A stretch of 64,000 nucleotides of DNA from JBKEDF01 sp047975325. Its GTDB lineage: Bacteria > Pseudomonadota > Alphaproteobacteria > Rhodobacterales > Rhodobacteraceae. Within the stretch, counting starts at the first letter, position 1; every line of letters begins with the position of its first letter. Made by a program: the position numbers and the translations under genes. The DNA lies in contig JBKEDF010000052.1 in assembly GCA_047975325.1 (NCBI GenBank), positions 1 through 64,000 on the forward strand, written 5' to 3'. Shown here one piece after another: positions 34,971 through 43,227 of this stretch. Under the pieces are notes generated by a model, which had not been told where the DNA came from, did no database searches, and worked only from the letters and a program-made list of their open reading frames with translations.

Positions 34971-35780
34971 TCAGAAATCGGGGGTCACACCGGGCAGTTT
35001 CAAGGCGACCATCAGATCCCGCACCTCCTGGCGTGCCGCGATATTCGACATATTGAGCTGTTCAACTCCGGTATCCTTCAGATCAAGCAGGGTCAGTCCG
35101 CGCGGGAAAAGTTCCCGGAAAATCACCCTTTCGGAAAAACCCGGCGCGACGCGAAACCCGATGCGACGGGACAGATCTTTCAACGCCTCGCCAACCTTGC
35201 GCTTGTTATGCATCTGCTGCGACCCGAGCCGGTTACGCACCACCAGCCAATCGATCGGCCTGAGTCCGGCCTTGGCCCGCAACTGCCGGGCATGCCAGAC
35301 CATTTCCGAATAGATCGACGGCCCCTTCACCTTGCCCGTTTCGGCATCAATCCGCGCCAGCAGGTCAAAATCCACGAAGCTGTCATTCAGCGGCGTGATC
35401 AGTGTATCGGCAAGACTGTGGGCAACCTGGCTCAACCGGGTATGGGAGCCGGGGCAATCGATCAGAATGAAATCCGTCTCCGGCTCAAGCGCCTCCACCG
35501 CTGCCGAAAGTCGGACATCGTAAGCATTTTCATTTGACGTGAGCGCCGCCGGATCAAGCTCCGGCAGGGGGCGATAATCCGGGACTGGCAGGTCCAGCCC
35601 GCTCCGTTCCACAAAGGCCCGCCGGTTTTCGACATATCTGCCAAAGCTGCGCTGACGCAGGTCCAGATCGAGTGCTCCGACCCGATGGCCCGTCCGCGCC
35701 AGTCCCGTCGCAATATGCATGCAAGTGGTGGATTTCCCCGAACCGCCCTTTTCATTCCCCACCACGATAATATGCGCCAT
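34971..35780 (-). CDS. mipZ: Division-plane positioning ATPase MipZ
   Basis: The 269-residue ParA/MinD-type ATPase has the deviant Walker A 'GNEKGGSGKST', 'ALDLDLRQRSFGRYVENR', 'IDCPGSHTRLSQVAH' (Walker A'/B region) and 'ITPLNDSFVDFDLLARID'. The C-terminal half has 'DWLVVRNRL', 'RVIFRELFPRGLTLLDL' and 'NIAARQEVRDLM', all characteristic of MipZ rather than ParA. In alphaproteobacteria MipZ forms a ParB-anchored gradient that blocks FtsZ assembly near the poles. It stands alone here, convergent with the arsR-type gene. Confidence 0.95.
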   Translation of the reverse strand: MAHIIVVGNEKGGSGKSTTCMHIATGLARTGHRVGALDLDLRQRSFGRYVENRRAFVERSGLDLPVPDYRPLPELDPAALTSNENAYDVRLSAAVEALEPETDFILIDCPGSHTRLSQVAHSLADTLITPLNDSFVDFDLLARIDAETGKVKGPSIYSEMVWHARQLRAKAGLRPIDWLVVRNRLGSQQMHNKRKVGEALKDLSRRIGFRVAPGFSERVIFRELFPRGLTLLDLKDTGVEQLNMSNIAARQEVRDLMVALKLPGVTPDF

Positions 35781-35924
35781 GCCCGCCTGCCCGCTATAAT
35801 TGGTCTTTCAAATGCGACGAGCCACAGCATATGGTCATCACCGCGCCGCCACAAAGCCTTTTACCCGCACCGCGCGTCTTTCCTTCGCACCTGTTGCCCT
35901 ATTTGGAAAGCCTCAAAATGCAAA

Positions 35925-35944
35925 CGCCGCCCCAAGGGGCGGCG
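35925..35944 (-). terminator. Terminator after rplS-rpmE
   Basis: CGCCGCCCC-AA-GGGGCGGCG is a 9-bp stem 23 bases past the rpmE stop, followed on the reverse strand by TTTGCATTTT. Confidence 0.8.
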
Positions 35945-35967
35945 CGTCATCATCCTGTCGGTTGGGC

Positions 35968-36189
35968 TTAAAAGCCCAGACCGGCATATTTGTTCTTGAA
36001 CCGGGACACACGGCCACCGGTATCCATCAGCTTGGATGATCCGCCCGTCCAGGCGGGGTGCGAGGTCGGATCGATATCAAGCGCCATCGTCTCACCTTCC
36101 GCGCCCCAGGTGGTGCGGATCTGGTAGACCGTGCCATCAGTCATCTTGACGTCGATCATATGGTAGTCGGGGTGGATACCGTCTTTCAT
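35968..36189 (-). CDS. rpmE: 50S ribosomal protein L31
   Basis: The 73-residue protein matches alphaproteobacterial L31: 'MKDGIHPDYHMIDVKMTDG', 'DIDPTSHPAWTGG' and 'GGRVSRFKNKYAGLGF'. It has no cysteine, so it is a zinc-free form. It lies 12 bases downstream of rplS and ends the reverse-strand translation cluster, followed by a terminator. Confidence 0.97.
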   Translation of the reverse strand: MKDGIHPDYHMIDVKMTDGTVYQIRTTWGAEGETMALDIDPTSHPAWTGGSSKLMDTGGRVSRFKNKYAGLGF

Positions 36190-36201
36190 CTTTTCCGCTC
36201 C

Positions 36202-36585
36202 TTACGACTTGGCGGCGTCAAGCGCCTTATAGGTGCTATCCTCGGCGATCCGGGCCGATTTGCCGCGGCGCGAGCGCAGATAATAGAGTTTGGCGCGGCG
36301 CACACGGCCACGACGAACGACCGTGATCGAATCGATATTGGTCGAATAGAGCGGGAAAACACGTTCCACACCTTCACCGAAGGAAATCTTACGCACCGTA
36401 AAGGAGGCGGCAACCGTCGAGCCCCCCTTGCGCGCGATGCAGACGCCTTCGTAATTCTGCACACGGGTACGCGTGCCTTCCGTCACCTTATAACCGACGC
36501 GGATCGTGTCGCCGGCCTTGAAATCCGGGATATCCTTGCCGAGCGCGGCAATCTGTTCCGCCTCGATCTGTGCGATCAGGTTCAT
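36202..36585 (-). CDS. rplS: 50S ribosomal protein L19
   Basis: The 127-residue protein has 'MNLIAQIEAEQIAALGKDIP', 'QNYEGVCIARKGGSTVAASF' split across conserved strands, and 'VVRRGRVRRAKLYYLRSRRGK', all diagnostic of L19 at the 30S-50S interface. A 265-base leader with two hairpins separates it from trmD. Confidence 0.98.
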   Translation of the reverse strand: MNLIAQIEAEQIAALGKDIPDFKAGDTIRVGYKVTEGTRTRVQNYEGVCIARKGGSTVAASFTVRKISFGEGVERVFPLYSTNIDSITVVRRGRVRRAKLYYLRSRRGKSARIAEDSTYKALDAAKS

Positions 36586-36604
36586 CGCGGGTCCTTTCCA
36601 ATGC

Positions 36605-36680
36605 TCGCGGTTGATCCGCGAAGTGATGCCACCTCAGAGCTCTTGGTCTTCGTCCGGGTCCCCGCCGCATATTTTGCGGC
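36605..36680 (-). promoter_or_regulatory. Two hairpins in the rplS leader
   Basis: TCGCGG-TTGAT-CCGCGA (36605-36621) and GCCGCA-TATTT-TGCGGC (36664-36680) stand 20 and 79 bases upstream of the L19 start, in a 265-base gap after trmD. They could be an r-protein autoregulatory leader, an attenuator, or simply folding noise; no known leader motif was recognised. Confidence 0.35.
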
Positions 36681-36850
36681 CAGCCCGCCAGAGATACAGG
36701 CACGCTTTCCTTGATCGCGGTATCGATGCTCAACCCGGTACGGAAGAAGGTACCATTCGCATATGACAACCGGCCCGGCACCGATTCCGGCCCGAACCCG
36801 CGCGTGATACGGAGGAATGATGTCAAAGGCAAGTATGGAATCGAAAGGCG

Positions 36851-37666
36851 CTATGCTTTCGGCTTGTTCCGGTCCTGACGGGCCTGCCACAGATCGGGCC
36901 GCCTTTCACGCGTTATTGCCTCGGCCGCTTCGCGACGCCATTTCGCAATCCGCCCGTGATGCCCCGATTGCAGCACCTCCGGGATCGCCCGCCCCTGCCA
37001 TTCGGCTGGGCGCGTATATTGCGGAAATTCCAGCAACCCTTCGGAAAAGCTTTCTTCATCGGCCGAGGTCTGATTGCCCAGCACATCGGGCAAAAGCCGT
37101 ATCGTGGCATCCAGCATGGCCTGTGCCGCGATTTCCCCTCCCGTCATCACGAAATCACCCAGGGAAATCTCTTCGACCCGGTGATGTTGCAAGACCCGTT
37201 CATCCACCCCTTCGAAACGCCCGCAAAGAAGGGTGATCCCCTTCCCCCGCGCCCAGTTTCGCGCCATCTCCTGCGTAAAGGGGCGGCCTCGCGGGGACAG
37301 GTAGACGACCGGCCATTCTGTCCGATCCGGCGTACCACGCGCCGCGTGGTCAAATGCCGCCCCCACAACATCGGGACGCAACACCATCCCCGCCCCCCCC
37401 CCTGCAGGAGTATCGTCGACATTGCGGTGCTTGCCGATCCCAAACGCTCGAAGGTCGATCGGCTCCAGCGACCAGAGCCCGGCTTGCAGCGCCTTGCCCG
37501 TCAGTGAAAGACCAAGCGTTCCGGGAAAAGCTCCCGGAAAAAGCGTGATAACCCGTGCATGCCAGCCCCCTTGCAACGCAACCTCCGCCATGAGGTCCCG
37601 CGGCTTCGGGCTGGTGGAAATTGCGCGGGTGCCATGGGACCGGGTTTTGGGTGGATCATCCGTCAT
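36851..37666 (-). CDS. trmD: tRNA (guanine-37-N1)-methyltransferase TrmD
   Basis: The 271-residue SPOUT methyltransferase makes m1G37 in tRNAs that read CNN/CGG-type codons. The trefoil-knot core is visible: 'VVYLSPRGRPFTQEMARN', 'LLCGRFEGVDERVL', 'ISLGDFVMTGGEIAAQAM'. The family start is near 'HARVITLFPGAFPG' (about residue 36), so the first 35 residues are an N-terminal extension common in Rhodobacteraceae, or a later start is used. Its ATG overlaps the stop of a small ORF by two bases (CATGA context). Confidence 0.96.
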   Translation of the reverse strand: MTDDPPKTRSHGTRAISTSPKPRDLMAEVALQGGWHARVITLFPGAFPGTLGLSLTGKALQAGLWSLEPIDLRAFGIGKHRNVDDTPAGGGAGMVLRPDVVGAAFDHAARGTPDRTEWPVVYLSPRGRPFTQEMARNWARGKGITLLCGRFEGVDERVLQHHRVEEISLGDFVMTGGEIAAQAMLDATIRLLPDVLGNQTSADEESFSEGLLEFPQYTRPAEWQGRAIPEVLQSGHHGRIAKWRREAAEAITRERRPDLWQARQDRNKPKA

Positions 37667-37836
37667 GCCCGCCCTTTACCCGGAAATACCAAAAGGCGGA
37701 AGGGTTCAGACAGCATGATGGCAAGACCGGCCCCGATCAATCCCGCCAGAACGGGCAGCAATACATATAGGCAATCGCCCCCATCAGACGCTGTGCAGGA
37801 TTCTTCGTCGCGTTTTCTGCCTGCCCCCGGGGACAA
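37663..37836 (-). CDS. Candidate small membrane protein between rimM and trmD
   Basis: An open frame of 57 codons runs from TTG 37836, just after the rimM stop and in the same frame, to a TGA whose bases overlap the trmD ATG. The predicted peptide has a Cys-containing polar N half ('KRDEESCTASDGGDC'), one good membrane helix ('LYVLLPVLAGLIGAGLAIML') and a basic tail ('FPGKGRA'). No ATG start exists before the helix, and GGTGG is the only RBS-like sequence. The overlap with trmD suggests translational coupling. It may be real or a by-chance frame. Confidence 0.4.
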   Translation of the reverse strand: MSPGAGRKRDEESCTASDGGDCLYVLLPVLAGLIGAGLAIMLSEPFRLLVFPGKGRA

Positions 37837-37848
37837 GGGGCCACCAGG

Positions 37849-38367
37849 CTATTCCAATCCTTCCGGCAGATCGACAAGGATCCGCCCCGCCCCAAGATCC
37901 ACCGTAGGAACGGTCTGGATGGTAAAGGGTAACAGAAGTGGATCTTTCATGGTGGAAACGGACAGTTCCAACAGATCCCCCGCACCATGATTATGCACTG
38001 CAACCACCCGGCCCAGTTTCTTTCCTCCCGGATCAAAGGCTTCCAGCCCGATCAGATCGGCATGGTAGAATTCATCATCGGGAAGGCTGGGAAGCCGGTC
38101 GCGCGGCGCATGAAGGCTGATGCCACGCAGGGTTTCGGCCTCTTCCCGGGTCGAAATGCCCGAGATTCGCGCGGCAAACCCGCCGCTGACAGGCTTGACC
38201 AGCCGGATCGAAAAGCTGCGCGTCGCATCCTCGGTAAACAGCGGACCATAAGCCGCAATCGCCTCAGGCTGGACACAGAAGGATTTCAGGCGGACCTCCC
38301 CCCTCACGCCGAAAGCACCTGCAATCGCGCCAATGCAAATCAGGGTCTCGGGGTCAGGCCGGGTCAT
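37849..38367 (-). CDS. rimM: 16S rRNA processing protein RimM
   Basis: The 172-residue protein binds S19 and aids 30S head maturation. The N-terminal RimM barrel has 'ICIGAIAGAFGVRGEVRLKSF' in two parts, and the C-terminal PRC-barrel has 'FYHADLIGLEAFDPGGKKLG' and 'LPFTIQTVPTVDLGAGRI'. ATG 38367 fits the family start. It lies 102 bases downstream of rpsP. Confidence 0.96.
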   Translation of the reverse strand: MTRPDPETLICIGAIAGAFGVRGEVRLKSFCVQPEAIAAYGPLFTEDATRSFSIRLVKPVSGGFAARISGISTREEAETLRGISLHAPRDRLPSLPDDEFYHADLIGLEAFDPGGKKLGRVVAVHNHGAGDLLELSVSTMKDPLLLPFTIQTVPTVDLGAGRILVDLPEGLE

Positions 38368-38469
38368 CCGCAAGCTACCTTCCGTCTGGAACGGCCCGCA
38401 CCTGGATAGTGTCGGCGTCGGGCCAGCAGGGTGGTCCTTCACAGGGCCACCCGATCCTTATGGCAAGGA

Positions 38470-38889
38470 TTATTCCGCGTCGGCGGGGGCTTCGGCAGCG
38501 GCTTCGGCCGGGGCCTCCGCAGGCGCTTCGGCGGCAGCCTCTGCCGCCGGGGCGGCATTGCGGGCTTCCTTCTTGGCTGCGCGTTCGGCCATGGCCTTGC
38601 CGGGCTTGGCGGCCTCGGGGTTGTTGCGGGTTTTCTTGGGCAGCACACCGGCAGCCTCAAGGAAACGCGACACGCGATCGGTCGGTTGTGCGCCAAGCGC
38701 CAGCAATTCCTTCACGCGGTCGATATTCATCTTCACGCGATCTTCGCTATCTTTCGGCAGCATCGGGTTGTAGGTGCCAAGCTTTTCCAGGAAACGACCA
38801 TCGCGGGGCATGCGGCTGTCAGCCAGCACGATGGAATAATGCGGACGCTTCTTGGAGCCCCCACGGGCGAGACGGATCTTGGTTGCCAT
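38470..38889 (-). CDS. rpsP: 30S ribosomal protein S16 with acidic Ala-rich tail
   Basis: Residues 1-82 are a normal S16 ('MATKIRLARGGSKKRPHYS', 'LEKLGTYNPMLPKDSED', 'TDRVSRFLEAAGVL'). A low-complexity tail of about 45 residues follows, rich in Ala, Glu and Pro in EAPAEAPAEA-type repeats. The total of 139 exceeds the usual 80-90. RBS GGAGAA precedes the ATG. Tails of this kind occur in S16 of related alphaproteobacteria; their role is unknown. Confidence 0.97.
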   Translation of the reverse strand: MATKIRLARGGSKKRPHYSIVLADSRMPRDGRFLEKLGTYNPMLPKDSEDRVKMNIDRVKELLALGAQPTDRVSRFLEAAGVLPKKTRNNPEAAKPGKAMAERAAKKEARNAAPAAEAAAEAPAEAPAEAAAEAPADAE

Positions 38890-38934
38890 TTCAGTTCTCC
38901 TTTTCCGATGGCGTTGCCAGGGCGATGCCCTTTG

Positions 38935-39231
38935 TCATTTCTGTAGTTTCTCGTGATGCCTGATGACTTCGGAAATGATGAAGTTCAGGAAGGATTTCGC
39001 GAATTCCGGATCAAGATCGGCCTCATCGGCCAATCGCTCCAACCGTTCAATCTGCCATTTCTCACGCTGCGGGTCCGATGGCGGCAGATCATGTTCGGCC
39101 TTGAGCCGCCCCACGGCCTGGGTCTGCTTGAAGCGCTCGGCCAGCGTATAAACGAGGATCGCATCCAGCCGGTTGATCGAGGCGCGATGTTCCTTCAGCA
39201 GCGCCTGGGCGCGGGTCGCATCAGCGTTCAT
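38935..39231 (-). CDS. Chorismate mutase (AroQ type)
   Basis: The 98-residue all-helical protein converts chorismate to prephenate for Phe/Tyr synthesis. It has 'EHRASINRLDAILVYTLAER', 'FKQTQAVGRLKAEHDLPPSD' and 'EFAKSFLNFIISEVIRHHE', matching the AroQ alpha-class helices with conserved Arg, Lys and Glu/Gln. It sits between ffh and rpsP, an arrangement known from Rhodobacterales. Confidence 0.93.
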   Translation of the reverse strand: MNADATRAQALLKEHRASINRLDAILVYTLAERFKQTQAVGRLKAEHDLPPSDPQREKWQIERLERLADEADLDPEFAKSFLNFIISEVIRHHEKLQK

Positions 39232-39276
39232 CTTCTTCTCCGGTATGAGGCGTCATCTGGTTCCGGTTCTGGCAGG

Positions 39277-40779
39277 TCATTTCTTTTTCATCATCCCCGA
39301 AAGACCCGCAGGCAAGGTCATGCCGCGGGGCATTCCGCCCATGCCGCCGATACCGGGCATGTTCAACCCCTGGCTCATGCCACGGGCGGCCTCCTCCATC
39401 TGTTCGGGCGTCATCTTGGATGGATCGGGCATCCCGCCCTTGCCCATCATCTGACGGATCATCTGTTTCATTCCGCCGCCCTTGCCCATTTTCTTCATCA
39501 CCTGGGCCATCTGCTTTTGCTGCTTCAACAGGCGGTTCAGTTCGGCCACTTCCAGCCCGGCGCCCTCGGCGATCCGTTTCTTGCGGCTGGCCTGAAGAAC
39601 CGCCGGATTGGCCCGTTCCAGCTTGGTCATGGAATTGATCAGCGCGATCTGGCGACGCAGCATCTTGTCGTCAAAACCCGCAGCCTCGGCCTGCTTGGCC
39701 ATCTTGCCCATGCCCGGCATCATTCCCATCAGGCCCTGCATGCCACCCATCTTCAGCATCTGTTCAAGCTGGGACTTGAGGTCATTCATGTTGAAGAGGC
39801 CCTTCTTGAACCGCTTCATCATGCGTTCGGCCTGTTCGGCCTCAAAGGTTTCACGGGCCTTTTCGACAAGGGCGACGATATCGCCCATGCCAAGGATCCT
39901 GCCCGCAACGCGTTCGGGTTCAAACGCCTCGATCGCGTCCATCTTTTCGCCCAGACCGACAAATCGGATCGGCTTTCCGGTCACTGCCCGCATCGACAGC
40001 GCCGCACCGCCGCGCCCGTCACCATCCATCCGCGTCAGCACAACACCCGATATTCCGACCATGCCGTCAAATTAGGAGGCCACATTGACCGCATCCTGGC
40101 CGGTCAGCCCGACCACGACCAGCAATGTCTCACGCGGCTGGGCGATATCGCGGACGGCCTGGACCTCATCCATCAGCACTTCGTCGATATGAAGCCGCCC
40201 CGCCGTATCAAGGAAGACGACATCATACCCCCCCATCGCCGCCTGGGTCTTGGCCCGTTTGGCGATCTGGGTTGCCGATTCCCCCTTCACGATGGGCAGG
40301 CTGTCCACGCCGATCTGCGTTCCCAGAATGGCCAGTTGTTCCATCGCCGCCGGACGATTGGTATCGAGCGACGCGATCAGGATCCTCTTGCCGTTCTTTT
40401 CCTTGAGCCGCTTTGCCAGCTTTGCCGTGGTCGTGGTCTTGCCCGACCCTTGCAGCCCGACCATCAGGATCGTGGCAGGCGGATTGTCAATCTTGAGCGC
40501 CTCGGCCTCACCGTCCCCCGCCAGCACCCTGACCAGTTCATCATGCACGATCTTGACGACCTGCTGGCCGGGCGTGACAGATTTCGTCACTGCCTGTCCC
40601 GTCGCCTTGGCCGTTACCGATTTGATGAAATCCCGCGCCACGGGCAGGGAAACATCAGCCTCCAGAAGCGCCACGCGTACTTCGCGCAATGCGGTCTTTA
40701 CATCCTCCTCGCTCAGCGCACCCTGTTTGGTCAGCCGGTCAAAAACACCGCCGAGGCGTTCCGAGAGATTTTCGAACAT
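39277..40779 (-). pseudogene. ffh: Signal recognition particle GTPase Ffh, interrupted by in-frame TAA
   Basis: ATG 40779 opens a normal Ffh: N domain (1-90), GTPase G domain with 'GLQGSGKTTTTAKLA' (G1, about 108), 'LDTAGRLHIDE' (G3, about 190) and 'LTRMDGDGRGGAAL' (G4 region), and a Met-rich M domain ('MGKGGGMKQMIRQMMGKGG'). Codon 236 (40072-40074 as TTA on the given strand) is TAA, between 'GQDAVNVAS' and 'FD'. Reading continues in the same frame to 39277, so this is one nonsense codon and not a frameshift. In relatives this position is usually Ser, Ala or Asn; TCA to TAA is one base. Ffh targets membrane proteins and is essential, so a read error, a clone-specific mutation or readthrough must be considered. 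It heads the translation cluster. Confidence 0.9.
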
Positions 40780-41236
40780 CACGGGCCCTTTCCTGCCGTT
40801 GCGCCTGACCGGATATGGACCCGGCACCGAAGAATGCAATGACCGAAGGCACCCGTGGGCGCAACGCGCTGACGGATGGCGATCCCGGACAAAGCCATGG
40901 GACCGGAAGGGACATCCTTCCGGGGAATTGGCCCGGGAATACGCCCGCGCAGGGGTGGTGTCAAGCCTGAGCACCCGGCGAGGGCCGAATCCGGATCACC
41001 ACCCCCCAGAATCGACGGGACTGTCAAAATGCCCGAAACCTTCCGATCACGACAACCGTTTCAACCACAATTTTCGCCCTGTACGGGAGCCGATTGCGGC
41101 AGTTTCCCGCCGTCAAGGCCAAATGCCGCAGCCGTCAACGCTCACAAGGGCTTGAACCTCCCGGTATAATTAATTCAATTAAGTAATGTCGTGCACAGTA
41201 CTTTATCAGCGCGTCTAGTTGCCGGGGTTTATATAG
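40780..41236. other. 457-base intergenic region between divergent ffh and LysR genes
   Basis: No supported gene lies here. It contains a CCGGAAGG-GACAT-CCTTCCGG hairpin (40903-40923), a 9-bp inverted repeat GGGGTGGTG/CACCACCCC (40952-40960 and 40997-41005), and an AT-rich stretch (41165-41190, TATAATTAATTCAATTAAG) close to the LysR gene that probably holds its promoter. Confidence 0.6.
40903..41005. ncRNA. Possible small structured RNA upstream of ffh
   Basis: Two stems stand side by side: CCGGAAGG-GACAT-CCTTCCGG (8 bp) and GGGGTGGTG paired with CACCACCCC across a 36-base loop. They sit about 125-230 bases upstream of ffh in the only long non-coding gap of the window. The SRP RNA core (GGAAGGAAGCAGC-like) is not present. 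Strand and expression are unknown. Confidence 0.25.
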
Positions 41237-42118
41237 ATGGATAAGTGGGACGAAGTCCGAACAGCCTATCAGGTTGCCCGCCTTGGAACGGTTTCCGGCG
41301 CAGCCGAGGTTCTGGGCGTCCATCATGCCACCGTCATCCGGCATATCGACGCACTGGAAAAGCAACTTGGCGAAAAGCTGTTCCAGCGCCATGCCCGCGG
41401 TTATACCGCAACCGAGGCCGGGCGGGATCTGCTTGCCGTGGCCCAGGTGACCGAAGAACGTTTCGCGCAGCTTGTGAACCGGATCCGGGGCATGGGTGAA
41501 AATGTCAGCGGTGAACTGGTCGTGACCACGGTTACCGGACTGGCGGAACTGCTGACCCCGGCGCTGACCTCCTTTCAGGCCGCCCATCCCGAGGTTACGG
41601 TTCGTTTCCTGTCCGGCACGCGGCTTTTCCGGCTGGATTTCGGCGAGGCACATGTGGCGATCCGGGCCGGCAATCCTTCGGCAGAGCCCGACAATGTCGT
41701 GCAGCCGCTGATACAGTTGCGTTACGGGCTCTATGCCTCCGTCAACTATGCCGAACGCCATGGCCTTCCCGAGACGGAGGAGGATCTGGCCCGGCATCGT
41801 TTCGTCAGCAGCGATGATCCGAATTACCGGGCAGCCTATCATCTGTGGTTGCGCAACAAGGTCGGCCCCGAGGCCATGACCTATCGTTCAACCGAACCTG
41901 ACGCGCTGCTGCAGGCCCTGCGTTCGGGGGCCGGGCTTGGCTTCCTGCCATCATATCAGGCCGCACAATATACCGATCTGGTTGAGGTATTTCCCGCCCG
42001 GCGCGAATGGGAAGCCCCGCTCTGGCTGGTCACCCATGTCGATTTGCACCGGACATTGAAGGTGCAAAGCTTCCTAACCCACCTGAAACAGGCCGCGAAA
42101 AACTGGGCGCCATCCTGA
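41237..42118 (+). CDS. LysR-family transcriptional regulator
   Basis: The 293-residue protein has an N-terminal winged helix-turn-helix (about 5-62, 'GTVSGAAEVLGVHHATVIRH') and a periplasmic-binding-type effector domain (about 88-290, 'GELVVTTVTGLAELLTPAL', 'VAIRAGNPSAEPDNVVQPL'). The variant HTH ('HHATVIRHIDALEKQLG') is typical of a LysR subgroup in Rhodobacteraceae. The EamA exporter gene downstream (158 bases) may be a target but has its own gap. The effector is unknown. Confidence 0.92.
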   Translation: MDKWDEVRTAYQVARLGTVSGAAEVLGVHHATVIRHIDALEKQLGEKLFQRHARGYTATEAGRDLLAVAQVTEERFAQLVNRIRGMGENVSGELVVTTVTGLAELLTPALTSFQAAHPEVTVRFLSGTRLFRLDFGEAHVAIRAGNPSAEPDNVVQPLIQLRYGLYASVNYAERHGLPETEEDLARHRFVSSDDPNYRAAYHLWLRNKVGPEAMTYRSTEPDALLQALRSGAGLGFLPSYQAAQYTDLVEVFPARREWEAPLWLVTHVDLHRTLKVQSFLTHLKQAAKNWAPS

Positions 42119-42276
42119 TCCACCACTTTTCCACATGACAGGCCATAGCCCCCCATTGCCAACACCCCCCCGATATCCATAAAGTCCGGGGCGCGTGCAC
42201 GGACCGCCAGCCGGGGCCCTGTTGGCCGGACAATCGTGGGAGAGGTCAGATTACCGAACAAACGGCAGCATCCCCG

Positions 42277-43182
42277 ATGATGGATCGGAAGGAAACCGGG
42301 CGTGGCCATCTGGCCATGCTTGGCTTTTCGGCACTGGTGGCGGGGTCTTTTTCCCTTGGTGCAATCGCCTCCCCCTTTGTGGATTCAGGAGCGCTGATGG
42401 CATTGCGTTTCCTGATCGCAGCCTTGGTTCTCGGGGTTGTCGCCATCCTTGGCCCCGGATTGCATCTGCGCAATTTCCGGCAACCCTGGCGCCATCTTGT
42501 TCTGGGCGGATTGATGGCGGCCTATTTCGTACTGATGTTCGAGGGGCTGAAAACCGCCAGCGCAGTTTCGACCTCGGCAATCTTCACGCTGACCCCGGTC
42601 ATGGCCGCAGGGTTCGGCTGGCTGGCCATGCGGCAGGTTACGAACAGTCGCATGGCCCTGGCCCTGGCCATCGGGGCGACCGGCGCGCTCTGGGTCATCT
42701 TTCGCGCGGATCTTACCGCGTTGCGCGCCTTTCACCTTGGCAGAGGCGAGGTGATTTACTTCATCGGATGCATTGCCCACGCCATCTATGCCGCGCTGAT
42801 ACCCAGGTTCAATCGCGGGGAATCTCCCATTGTCATGACCTTCGGGCTGCTGGTGGCCGGGTGTGTCCTGCTGATGGCCTGGTCCTGGCCGGAGATCCGG
42901 GCAACCGACTGGGCCGCCCTGCCCGGCATCGTCTGGATCACATTGATCTATATTGCCGTTGCCGCCAGCGCGGCAAGCTTCGTGCTGCTGCAATATGCGG
43001 CGCTCCGCCTGCCTGCAACCAAGGGGATGGCCTATACCTATCTGACCCCGACCTGGGTCATCCTGTGGGAAATCGCATTGGGACGAGGCGCGCCGCCGCC
43101 ACTGATCCTGATCGGTGTCGCACTGACAGCGCTGGCGCTGTTGATCCTGCTGATGGATGACCGGCCTGCAAATTCCGGCTGA
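42277..43182 (+). CDS. EamA/DMT-family metabolite exporter
   Basis: The 301-residue inner-membrane protein has ten predicted helices in two EamA repeats (about 12-138 and 160-292). The first repeat ends with 'AVSTSAIFTLTPVMAAGFG' and the second with 'YTYLTPTWVILWEIALGRG', both diagnostic of the drug/metabolite transporter superfamily. Substrate is unknown. The start could be the first or second of two adjacent ATG codons. It converges on fnrL. Confidence 0.92.
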   Translation: MMDRKETGRGHLAMLGFSALVAGSFSLGAIASPFVDSGALMALRFLIAALVLGVVAILGPGLHLRNFRQPWRHLVLGGLMAAYFVLMFEGLKTASAVSTSAIFTLTPVMAAGFGWLAMRQVTNSRMALALAIGATGALWVIFRADLTALRAFHLGRGEVIYFIGCIAHAIYAALIPRFNRGESPIVMTFGLLVAGCVLLMAWSWPEIRATDWAALPGIVWITLIYIAVAASAASFVLLQYAALRLPATKGMAYTYLTPTWVILWEIALGRGAPPPLILIGVALTALALLILLMDDRPANSG

Positions 43183-43227
43183 TCCGGGCCACTAAGGGCT
43201 GCAAAGCAGTTCAGGATCGCAAGGGGC

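Noticed and set aside
38953..40842. A 629-codon open frame on the forward strand
   Set aside because: It lies entirely antisense to ffh and the chorismate mutase gene, has no recognisable domain, and its His/Arg/Gln-rich composition is what the opposite strand of GC-rich genes gives.
40780..41236. SRP RNA gene upstream of ffh
   Set aside because: The conserved GGAAGGAAGCAGC-type core and its asymmetric loop are not found on either strand.
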